From contig DATFYE010000151.1 in assembly GCA_035315185.1 (NCBI GenBank), positions 1-64,000 of the forward strand: a stretch of 64,000 bases of DNA. The letters are read 5' to 3'. The stretch is from JADGQN01 sp035315185 (lineage in GTDB: Bacteria; Desulfobacterota; Syntrophorhabdia; Syntrophorhabdales; WCHB1-27). Below the pieces are notes generated by a model, which saw only the letters and a list, made by a program, of their open reading frames with translations, did not search any database and had not been told where the DNA came from. Positions 25,855 through 33,948 of this stretch are shown in pieces; the first letter of the stretch is position 1, and every line of letters begins with the position of its first letter. The position numbers were made by a program, and so were the translations under genes.

Positions 25855-26804
25855 CGGATCTTGTGCTCCTCGATCTTCTCCTCCTCTACTTTGAACGTGT
25901 ACATGGGTGGCTTGTCGTCCATCGAGATGCCAGGCTCGTAGCCGAAGAGTTCCTTCATCTCCATATTAATCTTCTTCTTCAGTCTCGCCACGGGGATGCC
26001 CATCGGGCAGGCCCTCTCGCACTCGCCGCACTCTGTGCAACGGCCTGCGAGGTGGATGGCATGGATCATGTGAAACATCATTTTCTCGTTCTGCGTAGCT
26101 TTCTGGCTCATCCAGTGCGGGTCACGGGTCTCTGCGATGCAGGATTCCCTGCAGACGCACAGCGGACAGGCGTTGCGGCATGCATAACAGCGGATACAGC
26201 GGTCAAACTCGGCCATCCAGTAAGCTCTCCGCTCTTCGAGTGATCGCGCATCGAACTCCCGGATCTCCTGGTACGCGGTTTTCTCGTCAATCTTCGGTTC
26301 GACCTCTTCTCCTGCCAGATGGTCGGCCACGACGGGCGTGGGGTATCGGCAGGCTAGACACTTATCGGGCGCCACATCGCGGAGTGCAAGCCGTGCTTCG
26401 CCCTTCTTTGTTTTTATAACGACGGTGTCATTTTCGAATGATGCCTCGATGACCGGCTGGTGATCGATGGCGCTCAGAACCTTGCGAACGCTCACAGCAC
26501 CCTGACAGGGAACGCCGATGACAACCACGTTCTCCCGTTTGATCAGGCCTTCCTGCGCGAGTTGCACGACTGTGCGGCTGTCGCAGCCCTTGACGACCAC
26601 AGCCGCTCTGTTCTTGAGAGAGGGCAGGTAAGCTGCGAGGTTATGCATGCAGGCAGGATTGAGGACAAGCGCGTCGATTTCGTCCGGCGACGTCAAGAAA
26701 CAAGGCACGGGATGGAGCGCGTCGAGCCCTTTCTTGTAGCCGATCACCACGTCAACAGACGGGAGCACAGTCCGGACGATCTCTTTCAGTTTCTCTAGAT
26801 TCAC
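25851..26804 (-). CDS. flxC: FlxC-like iron-sulfur subunit
   Basis: 317 residues. The N-terminal half contains CQGAVSVRKVL and CLACRYPTP and resembles coenzyme-F420-hydrogenase beta / FlxC proteins. The C-terminal half has two ferredoxin-like [4Fe-4S] motifs, CIRCYACRNACPLCVC (about 196-211) and CTECGECERACPMGIP (about 254-269). It overlaps both neighbours by 4 bp (ATGA), so the subunits are translationally coupled. Role: intramolecular electron transfer in the NADH dehydrogenase module. Confidence 0.8.
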   Translation of the reverse strand: MNLEKLKEIVRTVLPSVDVVIGYKKGLDALHPVPCFLTSPDEIDALVLNPACMHNLAAYLPSLKNRAAVVVKGCDSRTVVQLAQEGLIKRENVVVIGVPCQGAVSVRKVLSAIDHQPVIEASFENDTVVIKTKKGEARLALRDVAPDKCLACRYPTPVVADHLAGEEVEPKIDEKTAYQEIREFDARSLEERRAYWMAEFDRCIRCYACRNACPLCVCRESCIAETRDPHWMSQKATQNEKMMFHMIHAIHLAGRCTECGECERACPMGIPVARLKKKINMEMKELFGYEPGISMDDKPPMYTFKVEEEKIEEHKIR

Positions 26805-27253
26805 GCCCTGGCCTCCTTCGGAAGCGTCTTGTTCTGAGGAAGGAGGGGAGCCGGTCCCAGTTCATGGATGAGCGACGTGAAATCAGTGACCGTCTGCTGC
26901 CAGCGCTGTCCTTCCGATGCGGAGACCCACGTGTAGTGGAATCGGCGCGCATCAATCCCCACAAAGGGAAGAAAGCGTTTCAGCATCTCGAGCCTGCGGC
27001 GGGCGTAGAAATTGCCGTCTGAGTAATGGCAGTCCCGAGGGTGGCACCCGGAGACGAGCACGCCGTCAGCCCCGCTTATCAACGCCTTGACCACGAAGAG
27101 GGGATCGACCCTTCCTGAACAGGGGACCCTGATGATCCGGAGGTCGGTCGGCTGCTTGAAACGGCTTACGCCGGCGGTGTCGGCCCCGCCATATGAGCAC
27201 CAGTTGCAAAGGAATCCGACGATGCGGAGTTCCTTTCCTTCTACGACAGACAT
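26801..27253 (-). CDS. flxD: MvhD/FlxD [2Fe-2S] electron-transfer protein
   Basis: 150 residues, the size of MvhD. GFLCNWCSYGGADTAGVSR, RVPCSGRVDPLFVV and VSGCHPRDCHYSDGNF are the family signature cysteines. It delivers electrons to HdrA. Some archaeal homologues carry selenocysteine in the CHPRDC region; here both are cysteine. The start lies inside the 3' end of hdrA (13-bp overlap). Confidence 0.92.
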   Translation of the reverse strand: MSVVEGKELRIVGFLCNWCSYGGADTAGVSRFKQPTDLRIIRVPCSGRVDPLFVVKALISGADGVLVSGCHPRDCHYSDGNFYARRRLEMLKRFLPFVGIDARRFHYTWVSASEGQRWQQTVTDFTSLIHELGPAPLLPQNKTLPKEARA

Positions 27254-29202
27254 AAACTGTTTACCTCCGCAAGCAGCTGATTATCGGTAAAGTGTTGCAG
27301 CTGAATCGCTCCGCAGGGGCACGTTGATGTGCAAACCCCACAGCCTGCGCAAACCGTTTCGATCACGTTTGCGACGACTTTCCCACCGCGCAGCACCTCA
27401 TCCTTGATTGCCTGGAAGGGACATGTTTTGGCACACTTGAGGCAGCCCACACAGGCGTTCTGATTGACCCGGGCGATGGCAGGGTCTGATTCCAGCATGT
27501 CACGGGAGAAGAGCGCGAGCACCTTGGCTGCCGCGGCGCTGCCCTGGCCCACCGAAGAGGGAATGTCCTTCGGGCCCTGGGCCGCTCCTGCCAGGTAGAC
27601 ACCTGCAGTGTTTGTCTCTACCGGGCGAAGCTTCGGGTGGCTTTCGACGTAGAAACCGTGCGTGTCATAGGAGATGTGGAGCTTCTCGGCGAGCGCCGCT
27701 GCGCCCGGTGCAGCCGTGGCAGCCGTGGCGAGGACCACAAGGTCAGCCTCGACTTCCACTTTTGCGCCGAGCAAAGTGTCAGCGCCCTGCACAATCATCT
27801 TCTTACCCTTCGGGTAGATTCGGGAAACGCGTCCACGTATATACTTTACGCCGTAATCCTCCTGGGCCCTGCGCGTGAACTCGTCGTACCCCTTGCCGGG
27901 CGCACGGATGTCCATGTAGAAGACAAAAGACTGGGAGTCGGGGATGTGGTCTTTCGTGAGGATTGCCTGCTTGGCTATATACATACAGCAGAAATTGGAA
28001 CAGTAAGGAATGCCGATCGATTTGTCGCGTGAGCCGGCGCAGGAGACGAAAACAATGCTCTTAGGCTCTGTCTTGTCCGAAGGTCTCAGGATGTGGCCCG
28101 ATGTCGGTCCGGACGCATTCAGAAGCCGCTCGTACTGGATGCCGGTGATCACGTCCGGGTAGCGCCCGCCGCCGTACTCGGGCAGCAGTTCCTGGTCGAT
28201 GAGCCCGTAGCCGCTTGCCACGATGATCGCGCCCACTTCTTCGGTGACGAACTGATCCTGAAGCTCGAAGTTGATGGCCTTAGCCGGGCAGACTTTTGCG
28301 CAAACGCCGCACTTGCCTTTCTGGATCTGGCGGCAAAACTTCGCGTCGATCGTTGCCTTCTTCGGGATGGCCTGGGGGAAGGGGATGTTGATGGCCCGTG
28401 TCGGCGCGACGCCGAAGTTGAACCGGTCGTACGCATTCTTCGTGGGGCACTTTTCCATGCACTCGCCGCAGCCGGTGCACTTTGCCCAGTCGACGTAGGG
28501 TGTCTTTTTGCGTACCTTCACCTGGTAGTTGCCTACGTAGCCTTTGATCTCCTCGATCTCCGAATACGCGTGCAAGCTGATTTTTTCGTGCTGAGCCACA
28601 TCGACCATCTTCGGCCCGAGGATGCAGATGGAGCAATCGATAGTGGGAAACGTCTTGTCGAGGCGGGCCATCATGCCGCCTATAGCCGGGCTCTTCTCGA
28701 CGAGGACCACATCGAGCCCGCCTTCCGCGCAGTCGAGAGCTGACTGCATGCCGGCAACACCTGCGCCGATCACGAGAACCCGCTTGTTGACCTTGAAAGA
28801 TGACGAGTAGAGTGGTTTGTCCCGGACAACTTTTTCAACGGCCATGCGCACCGCTTCAATGGCCTTGTTCGTGTTGAGATCTTTGTCCTCGCCGATCCAA
28901 GAGACATGTTCCCTGATGTTGGCCATTTCGAAAAAGTACCGGTTGAGGCCTGCCTTTTCAACCGTGCGTCTGAAGGTAAGCTCGTGCATGCGGGGAGAGC
29001 AGGCAGCGACTACAACGCGGTCCAGGTTCTCCCGTTTGATTGCCTGTTTGATCTCGTCCTGGCCGGGCTCCGAACAGGTGTACATGTAATGGGTGGAATA
29101 AACAACATGGGGAAGTTTGGCTGTCTCTTCAGCGGCCCTGGCCACGTCCACGGTGCCCGCGATATTGTTGCCGCAGTGGCAGATAAATACTCCGACTCTC
29201 AT
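27241..29202 (-). CDS. hdrA: Heterodisulfide reductase subunit A (HdrA), flavoprotein
   Basis: 653 residues, as for classical HdrA. The N-terminal iron-sulfur region (MRVGVFICHCGNNIAGTVDV) is followed by the FAD domain at about 140-190 (VLVIGAGVAGMQSALDCAE), the DCSICILGPKM cysteines, and four ferredoxin-type [4Fe-4S] motifs, for example CTGCGECMEKCP, CGVCAKVCPAKA, CVGCLKCAKTCP and CAGCGVCTSTCP. HdrA is the flavin-based bifurcation site. In non-methanogens the HdrBC substrate is probably a DsrC-like or other disulfide rather than CoM-S-S-CoB. It sits between hdrB and flxD. Confidence 0.95.
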   Translation of the reverse strand: MRVGVFICHCGNNIAGTVDVARAAEETAKLPHVVYSTHYMYTCSEPGQDEIKQAIKRENLDRVVVAACSPRMHELTFRRTVEKAGLNRYFFEMANIREHVSWIGEDKDLNTNKAIEAVRMAVEKVVRDKPLYSSSFKVNKRVLVIGAGVAGMQSALDCAEGGLDVVLVEKSPAIGGMMARLDKTFPTIDCSICILGPKMVDVAQHEKISLHAYSEIEEIKGYVGNYQVKVRKKTPYVDWAKCTGCGECMEKCPTKNAYDRFNFGVAPTRAINIPFPQAIPKKATIDAKFCRQIQKGKCGVCAKVCPAKAINFELQDQFVTEEVGAIIVASGYGLIDQELLPEYGGGRYPDVITGIQYERLLNASGPTSGHILRPSDKTEPKSIVFVSCAGSRDKSIGIPYCSNFCCMYIAKQAILTKDHIPDSQSFVFYMDIRAPGKGYDEFTRRAQEDYGVKYIRGRVSRIYPKGKKMIVQGADTLLGAKVEVEADLVVLATAATAAPGAAALAEKLHISYDTHGFYVESHPKLRPVETNTAGVYLAGAAQGPKDIPSSVGQGSAAAAKVLALFSRDMLESDPAIARVNQNACVGCLKCAKTCPFQAIKDEVLRGGKVVANVIETVCAGCGVCTSTCPCGAIQLQHFTDNQLLAEVNSLCLS

Positions 29203-29208
29203 ATTGGA

Positions 29209-30213
29209 TCAGGCCTCCTTCGTTGCCGAGGCGGTATCTTCCGGTCCGGGTGCATTCCCCGATTTGCCCGCCGTTCCCTGTGCTGCGCTCTTTTTGACCT
29301 TCTCCTTTACAGTCGAGACTGTCTCCTCCGCTTCCTTCGATCTCCTCGATCGGATGAGCGCATCAGTGCTCACTATGTGCTTGTCTAGCCCCAGTTCTTC
29401 GGGCGTATATCCGAAGGCAAGCCCGAGCACTTCTGAGAAATAGAGGATAGGGATGGAGAAGGATGAGCCCATGGCGCGGTTTACCTGTGCCTGTCGAAGG
29501 TCTAAGTTCTGCTGGCAGAGCGGACACGCGACTACGACGCAGTTTGCTCCGCAATCCTCTACCATGGTGAGAACCTTGTGGGTAAGCCGGAGCACCATCT
29601 CCTTCTTCGGGACACCGAACGCGGCGCCGCAACACTCTGTCTTGAAGGCAAAATCGCATACCTCCACGCCGCAGGCAGCCAGCAACCGGTCCATGGAGAT
29701 CGGGTTCTCGGGATCATCGAAGGCGGCGAGGCGCGGCGGACGGCTCAAGATACAACCGTAGTAGCAGGCTGCCTTGAGATCAGGAAGCACGGTGGTCACC
29801 TTTGAGGCGACAGCCTCGAGTCCCACGTCCTCATAAATCACCTGGAGTGTGGACTTTGCCTTTACCCCTCCCTCGTAAGGGATGTCGAGGAGCTGGTTCA
29901 CCTCGTCCTTGAAGGCCCTGTCCTCGGTAGCCCTCGCGTGCGCCTTTTTGAACGCTGACAGGCAGGCAGGGCAGGGGGTGGTAAGCGTGGCCGTCTCCAT
30001 GCGCTCAACGATAGCAAGATTGCGCGCAGCGAGCGCGCCCGCCAGCAGGTGATCCATCGCGTGGGCGGGTGTAGACCCGCAGCAGCTCCAATCGTCAGGT
30101 TCTCTGAGCGTCACACCGAGGGCTTTGAGGATCAGGCGTATTGACCGGTCGTAGGACGACGCGGTCCCCTCCAGCGAGCAGCCGCTGTAATAGGCATACT
30201 CTTGTTCAATCAT
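29209..30213 (-). CDS. hdrB: Heterodisulfide reductase subunit B (HdrB)
   Basis: 334 residues. Two CCG-type motifs for non-cubane [4Fe-4S] clusters are complete: C...SCCGSTPAHAM...CPAC (about 10-95) and CYYGC...ECCGAAFG...CPLCQQN (about 150-235). They bind and cleave disulfides. The last 45 residues or so (from about residue 290) form a Lys/Ser/Ala/Gly-rich low-complexity tail (KKSAAQGTAGKSG) not needed for the fold. It is tightly spaced with hdrC (4 bp) and hdrA (6 bp). Confidence 0.94.
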   Translation of the reverse strand: MIEQEYAYYSGCSLEGTASSYDRSIRLILKALGVTLREPDDWSCCGSTPAHAMDHLLAGALAARNLAIVERMETATLTTPCPACLSAFKKAHARATEDRAFKDEVNQLLDIPYEGGVKAKSTLQVIYEDVGLEAVASKVTTVLPDLKAACYYGCILSRPPRLAAFDDPENPISMDRLLAACGVEVCDFAFKTECCGAAFGVPKKEMVLRLTHKVLTMVEDCGANCVVVACPLCQQNLDLRQAQVNRAMGSSFSIPILYFSEVLGLAFGYTPEELGLDKHIVSTDALIRSRRSKEAEETVSTVKEKVKKSAAQGTAGKSGNAPGPEDTASATKEA

Positions 30214-30217
30214 TGCT

Positions 30218-30766
30218 CTATCTTTTCTCCATGAATCGTTTAACGATGCGGGCGACGTTCTCTCTACCCTTGATCCTCTTGGGCAGGAAGTGCAGCTGTT
30301 TCATCACCTTGGGGCCCAGGTCCGCGTCGGTGAGGAGGTGCCCCGACTTGAGGTTATAACGGGCGATGATCTCCAGCTCGAATATCCTTCCGTGATTCCT
30401 GAGCGATGTGAGAAAGGCTTCGTAAAAGGTGCGTATATCCTTCTCGGTGAACCGTTTTTCTCTGTAGGCAATGTTGCGCAACCCATCCATCACGTCAGCG
30501 ACGTCAATCTCGCAAGGACAGCGCGTACTGCAGGTCTCGCAGGTGGCACAGAGCCATATCGCCTTAGAGCTTAAGGCTTTCTCCCTCTGTCCTGTCTGGA
30601 TCATCCGCATGATCTGACTTACGGGGTAATCGAAGAACTCGGTGTAAGGGCAACCCGCCGTGCAATTGCCGCACTGGTAGCAGCGGACCATGTCCTGTCC
30701 GGTCGCCTCGGAAACCTCAGATGCAAAATTATTAAGCGTGTCGCTGGTGAGATGTATCGTTTCCAT
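30218..30766 (-). CDS. hdrC: Heterodisulfide reductase subunit C (HdrC)
   Basis: 182 residues with two [4Fe-4S] motifs, CYQCGNCTAGCPYTE (about 29-43) and CATCETCSTRCPCEID (about 73-88), the HdrC pattern. It passes electrons from HdrA to HdrB. First gene of hdrCBA-flxDCBA. Confidence 0.93.
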   Translation of the reverse strand: METIHLTSDTLNNFASEVSEATGQDMVRCYQCGNCTAGCPYTEFFDYPVSQIMRMIQTGQREKALSSKAIWLCATCETCSTRCPCEIDVADVMDGLRNIAYREKRFTEKDIRTFYEAFLTSLRNHGRIFELEIIARYNLKSGHLLTDADLGPKVMKQLHFLPKRIKGRENVARIVKRFMEKR

Positions 30767-30989
30767 ACGCCCCTTTTGGCATTATTTTAACATAGAGGGC
30801 GATGGGTTGTCTAGACCCGCTACATCAGTAAACAGTGGGCAGTAATCAGTAACCGGTGAGTACTGGGCAGAACTACATCTGCGTACCGCGAGGAGTGATC
30901 GGAAAGCAGTGAACAGCGAACAGCAAACGGTGACTATCCGCCCTCCGCCTACGCCAGTTGAAGTAGTTGCGTCTTTCACTGGCAACTGA
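30767..30989. repeat. Degenerate short-motif repeat between hydrogenase and hdr genes
   Basis: The 220-bp gap contains many variants of CAGTAAACAGTG, CAGTGAACAG and GATCACTGATCACGG, spread over about 30825-31010 and running into the 3' end of the protease gene. Unit length and spacing vary and there are no spacers, so it is not a CRISPR array. No gene is seen; a promoter for hdrC was not found. Confidence 0.6.
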
Positions 30990-31481
30990 TCACTGATCAC
31001 GGATCACTGACTTACCAAGGTCTTGCATGATTTTCTGGGCAACCGGCAGAACGGTCACCTCTATCTCGGGGCTCAATCCTTCACGAAAGACCGTGTTCTC
31101 CTTTATCTCCACTGCGTAGATGCGGATCATCTGAGGCATGTCATAGCCGAGCTTTCTTCCCAGTTCTACGGTGGTCCTCAGATCAAGCGCGTGGGAAGCG
31201 TAAGGATTGACGACAGCTCCGAGATCATCAACCGAGAGCTCATAGACTGTGCCGGCCTCTGCCTTTTCGTCCGTCATGATGGCATCAGCCACGATAACGG
31301 TCTGGTAGCCGGTAATTAAGTCAAGCAGAAACCTTCCCGCAAGGCTTGCTTCTATAACATCCGTAGCCGGGTCGGCTGGCCGGCGTTTTTTTATTTCCCG
31401 GGCGATGGCGATGCCGACACCGTCATCACCCAAAATAGGATTCCCGAGTCCCAGGATAAGGGTCCTGTGTTGCTGGGCCAC
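30990..31481 (-). CDS. Hydrogenase maturation protease (HyaD/HycI family)
   Basis: 163 residues. ILGLGNPILGDDGVGIAIAREI contains the acidic nickel-sensing residue; further metal-site motifs follow (VIEASLAGRFLL, SHALDLRTTVELGRKLG). It removes the C-terminal tail of the large subunit after Ni insertion, and it directly follows the large-subunit gene (adjacent bases). The C-terminal residues (LGKSVIRDQ) are encoded in the repeat-derived region. Confidence 0.93.
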   Translation of the reverse strand: MAQQHRTLILGLGNPILGDDGVGIAIAREIKKRRPADPATDVIEASLAGRFLLDLITGYQTVIVADAIMTDEKAEAGTVYELSVDDLGAVVNPYASHALDLRTTVELGRKLGYDMPQMIRIYAVEIKENTVFREGLSPEIEVTVLPVAQKIMQDLGKSVIRDQ

Positions 31482-32945
31482 TTAAGCGTCTCTGGTCAGC
31501 GTTTCCAACACCCTGCCCTGATGATTCCGGATATTTACCACGAGGGGCATTGTCCCAGGGAGATTGTGGGTAGCGCAGCCAAGGCACGGGTCGTAGGCTC
31601 TGAAGGCCATCTCTGCCATATTGAGCATGCCCTCCTTTACCTCGCCTCCCTTTATGAAGGCTTGCGCTGCCTTTTTGACCGAGAGACTGATCGGCGCAGC
31701 ATTGTGCTGCGTGGCTACGATCAGGTTGACTTTTGTTATCATTCCTTTGTCATCTGTCTCGTAATGGTGGATCAGCGTCCCTCTGCATGCCTCAACGCAT
31801 CCGATGCCCTTGCCGGTAAACTGAAAGTTCATGTTTCGTATATCCTTGCTGGTCAACAAGGGGTCATTCGCAATCTTTTGCATATCTTCGGCAGCCTGCA
31901 AAGCCTCTATGAGCCGGGCCCAGTGGTAGGCAAGCGTATGGTGTGCCGGTTTACCGAGAACAGAGACCATGTATTCGTACTCTTTCTGGGCCAGAGGGGT
32001 TGCCATGCCATCGGCCACATTGTAACGTGCAAGAGGACCGACGCGGTACAGGGATGTATCATTGCCTTCGATCAACCCTTTCCATCCGAGTTTCCGCAAG
32101 TGAGTCAACCGGATATAGGTCCATGGTTCTACCCACTCACCGATATATTCCGTATAGTCACGGGGATGGAAGAACGCGACCTCTTTTCCATTGGGGTCTA
32201 CAACCCGCAGCATGCCTTCGTAATAATTCTGTTTGTTATAATCATCCACGAGGCCCATGTAATAGGTCTTGAGGTTGTAAGGCTCACTAAGGATTAAATC
32301 AAGGTATGTCTTATTTCCGAGTACCGCATCCTTGAACAGTTTGAGTGCAAACTGGGCAAACTCCACGCTGAAATCTGCTGTCTCTATGATGGTCTTCCGC
32401 TCCTCTTCCTTGATACCCCGGGGAACACCGCCTGGTAATCCCCCCTCCGGGTGGGGCGGCTTGCTGGCAATCAGTCTTATAATATCCCTTGTTCTGGCCC
32501 TCACATCGATGACTTTTTTTGCAATGTCAAGGCCGACCTTGTCGATCACGCCAAGGATATTCCTTGTTGCCGGACTCGCATTAGGCCCGACAACAAAATC
32601 TGGACCACCGAGAAAAAAGAAATGGATGTAATGGTCCTCGATGAAGTTTGCGGCATACTGGAGCCTCCTCACCAGTTTGGCTGTGGGCGTGGGCGCCACA
32701 CCGTAGATAAGATCGAGTGCCTTTGTGGATGCCATATTGTGAGGAGTAGGGCAGACGCCGCAGATGTTCGGTACTATTCTCGGCATCTCCTCTGCCGGCC
32801 TTCCGATACAGAATCTCTCGAAGCCTCTCAATTCTGTCACCTGAAAGTACGCATCTTCCACGTCACCTTTATCATTGAGAAAGACTTCTATCTTCCCGTG
32901 TCCTTCGAGTCTCGTTACTGGATTGATCGTTATCTTGTTACCCAT
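31482..32945 (-). CDS. mvhA: [NiFe] hydrogenase large subunit, group 3 (MvhA-like)
   Basis: 487 residues. The two nickel-binding motifs are NICGVCPTPHN (about 61-71, with N before ICGVC where R is usual) and DPCLGCATHNLPG (about 452-464). A processed C-terminal tail after the His (NLPGTMPLVVNIRNHQG...) fits cleavage by the adjacent protease. MEGxxKIEV-like RLEGHGKIEVFLND is near the start. A cytoplasmic enzyme: no twin-arginine signal on the small subunit. It probably produces H2 in syntrophic growth. Confidence 0.93.
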   Translation of the reverse strand: MGNKITINPVTRLEGHGKIEVFLNDKGDVEDAYFQVTELRGFERFCIGRPAEEMPRIVPNICGVCPTPHNMASTKALDLIYGVAPTPTAKLVRRLQYAANFIEDHYIHFFFLGGPDFVVGPNASPATRNILGVIDKVGLDIAKKVIDVRARTRDIIRLIASKPPHPEGGLPGGVPRGIKEEERKTIIETADFSVEFAQFALKLFKDAVLGNKTYLDLILSEPYNLKTYYMGLVDDYNKQNYYEGMLRVVDPNGKEVAFFHPRDYTEYIGEWVEPWTYIRLTHLRKLGWKGLIEGNDTSLYRVGPLARYNVADGMATPLAQKEYEYMVSVLGKPAHHTLAYHWARLIEALQAAEDMQKIANDPLLTSKDIRNMNFQFTGKGIGCVEACRGTLIHHYETDDKGMITKVNLIVATQHNAAPISLSVKKAAQAFIKGGEVKEGMLNMAEMAFRAYDPCLGCATHNLPGTMPLVVNIRNHQGRVLETLTRDA

Positions 32946-32954
32946 TTTTGCACC

Positions 32955-33938
32955 TCACGCTTTCTTTAACGGTTCTCTTCTCTTCTGCAAGAGAGAGGCT
33001 GCGGTGGTAAAACGGTAGAAGTAACCTGCGGGGTCATCGAGTTCCCCGGCAATCTTCTTTCTTCCCTCTTCGGTCTCTGCCGATATCAGCGAGGCAATGG
33101 CCGACAGGTATTTTGAGCCGCCCATGCCGGCGACGCCCTCTACCGGTCCGAAGCAGCCCCTGCAGGGGATATTGATCTTGATGCATGACTCGCCGCACCC
33201 TCTGCGCGTGGCTGGTCCGGCACAGAGGATTCCTTGGGCAAGAAAACACTTCTCGGGATCGGCCTCTACCTCATGTATCCTCTTGAATTCCTTGATTTCC
33301 ATTCTCTCCGGTTTTGTTTTATTCCTTTCGCAGACATCGCAGAGTGCAGTACTGGGAGCCAATGTAGATCCCTTGGGGGGCATGTCCCCGCTTATCAGCT
33401 TCCTGCCCATTGAACGGATGCGATCAGGCGGAGGCGGACAGCCCGGCAGGTAGTAATCAACATCGATCACGTGGTTCAGCGGGTGGACCTGCGTGTAGAA
33501 TTCCGGCAGGGTCAGGTCGTTGCCATTCTTTTTTGTGACTGGCTGAGGGACGTTACCATTCGGGTTGACAACCGTCGGAGAGTCCCTGTAGACCCACTGG
33601 AAGATATCCTCCTTGCTTCTCAGGTTGGCCAATCCGGGAGTTCCCCCGAAACAGGCGCACGCTCCGAAGGCGAGTATCATCTGCGATTTCCTGCGGAGTA
33701 GATGGGCAATCTCCTCATGCTCAGAATTTCTAACAGAACCGTTTATGATGCTCACCAAGATCTCGTTGTCCTTCATAGCCTCGATGTGGTGGTACTTAAA
33801 ATCGAGGGCTACCGGCCACAAGACCAGATCGAAAGCGGCCGTGACCTTGAGGATGTCCTCATTGATATCAACGATCGCCTCATCACACCCTCCGCAACCG
33901 CCGAACCAGCATATCGCCAATTTAGGTTTATCTGCCAT
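32955..33938 (-). CDS. mvhG: [NiFe] hydrogenase small subunit (MvhG-like)
   Basis: 327 residues. CWFGGCGGCDEAI at the N-terminus and GACACFGGTPG provide proximal-cluster ligands. The C-terminal half has cysteine groups for two more clusters (CDVCERNK, CFLAQGILCAGPATRRGC...C, CRGCFGP). There is no Tat signal, so it is cytoplasmic. It is encoded 9 bp before the large subunit and 10 bp after the flavoprotein fusion. Confidence 0.92.
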   Translation of the reverse strand: MADKPKLAICWFGGCGGCDEAIVDINEDILKVTAAFDLVLWPVALDFKYHHIEAMKDNEILVSIINGSVRNSEHEEIAHLLRRKSQMILAFGACACFGGTPGLANLRSKEDIFQWVYRDSPTVVNPNGNVPQPVTKKNGNDLTLPEFYTQVHPLNHVIDVDYYLPGCPPPPDRIRSMGRKLISGDMPPKGSTLAPSTALCDVCERNKTKPERMEIKEFKRIHEVEADPEKCFLAQGILCAGPATRRGCGESCIKINIPCRGCFGPVEGVAGMGGSKYLSAIASLISAETEEGRKKIAGELDDPAGYFYRFTTAASLLQKRREPLKKA

Positions 33939-33948
33939 GTCGAGCCTC

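Noticed and set aside
30825..31010. CRISPR-like array
   Set aside because: Units vary in sequence and length, there are no unique spacers of constant size and no cas genes.
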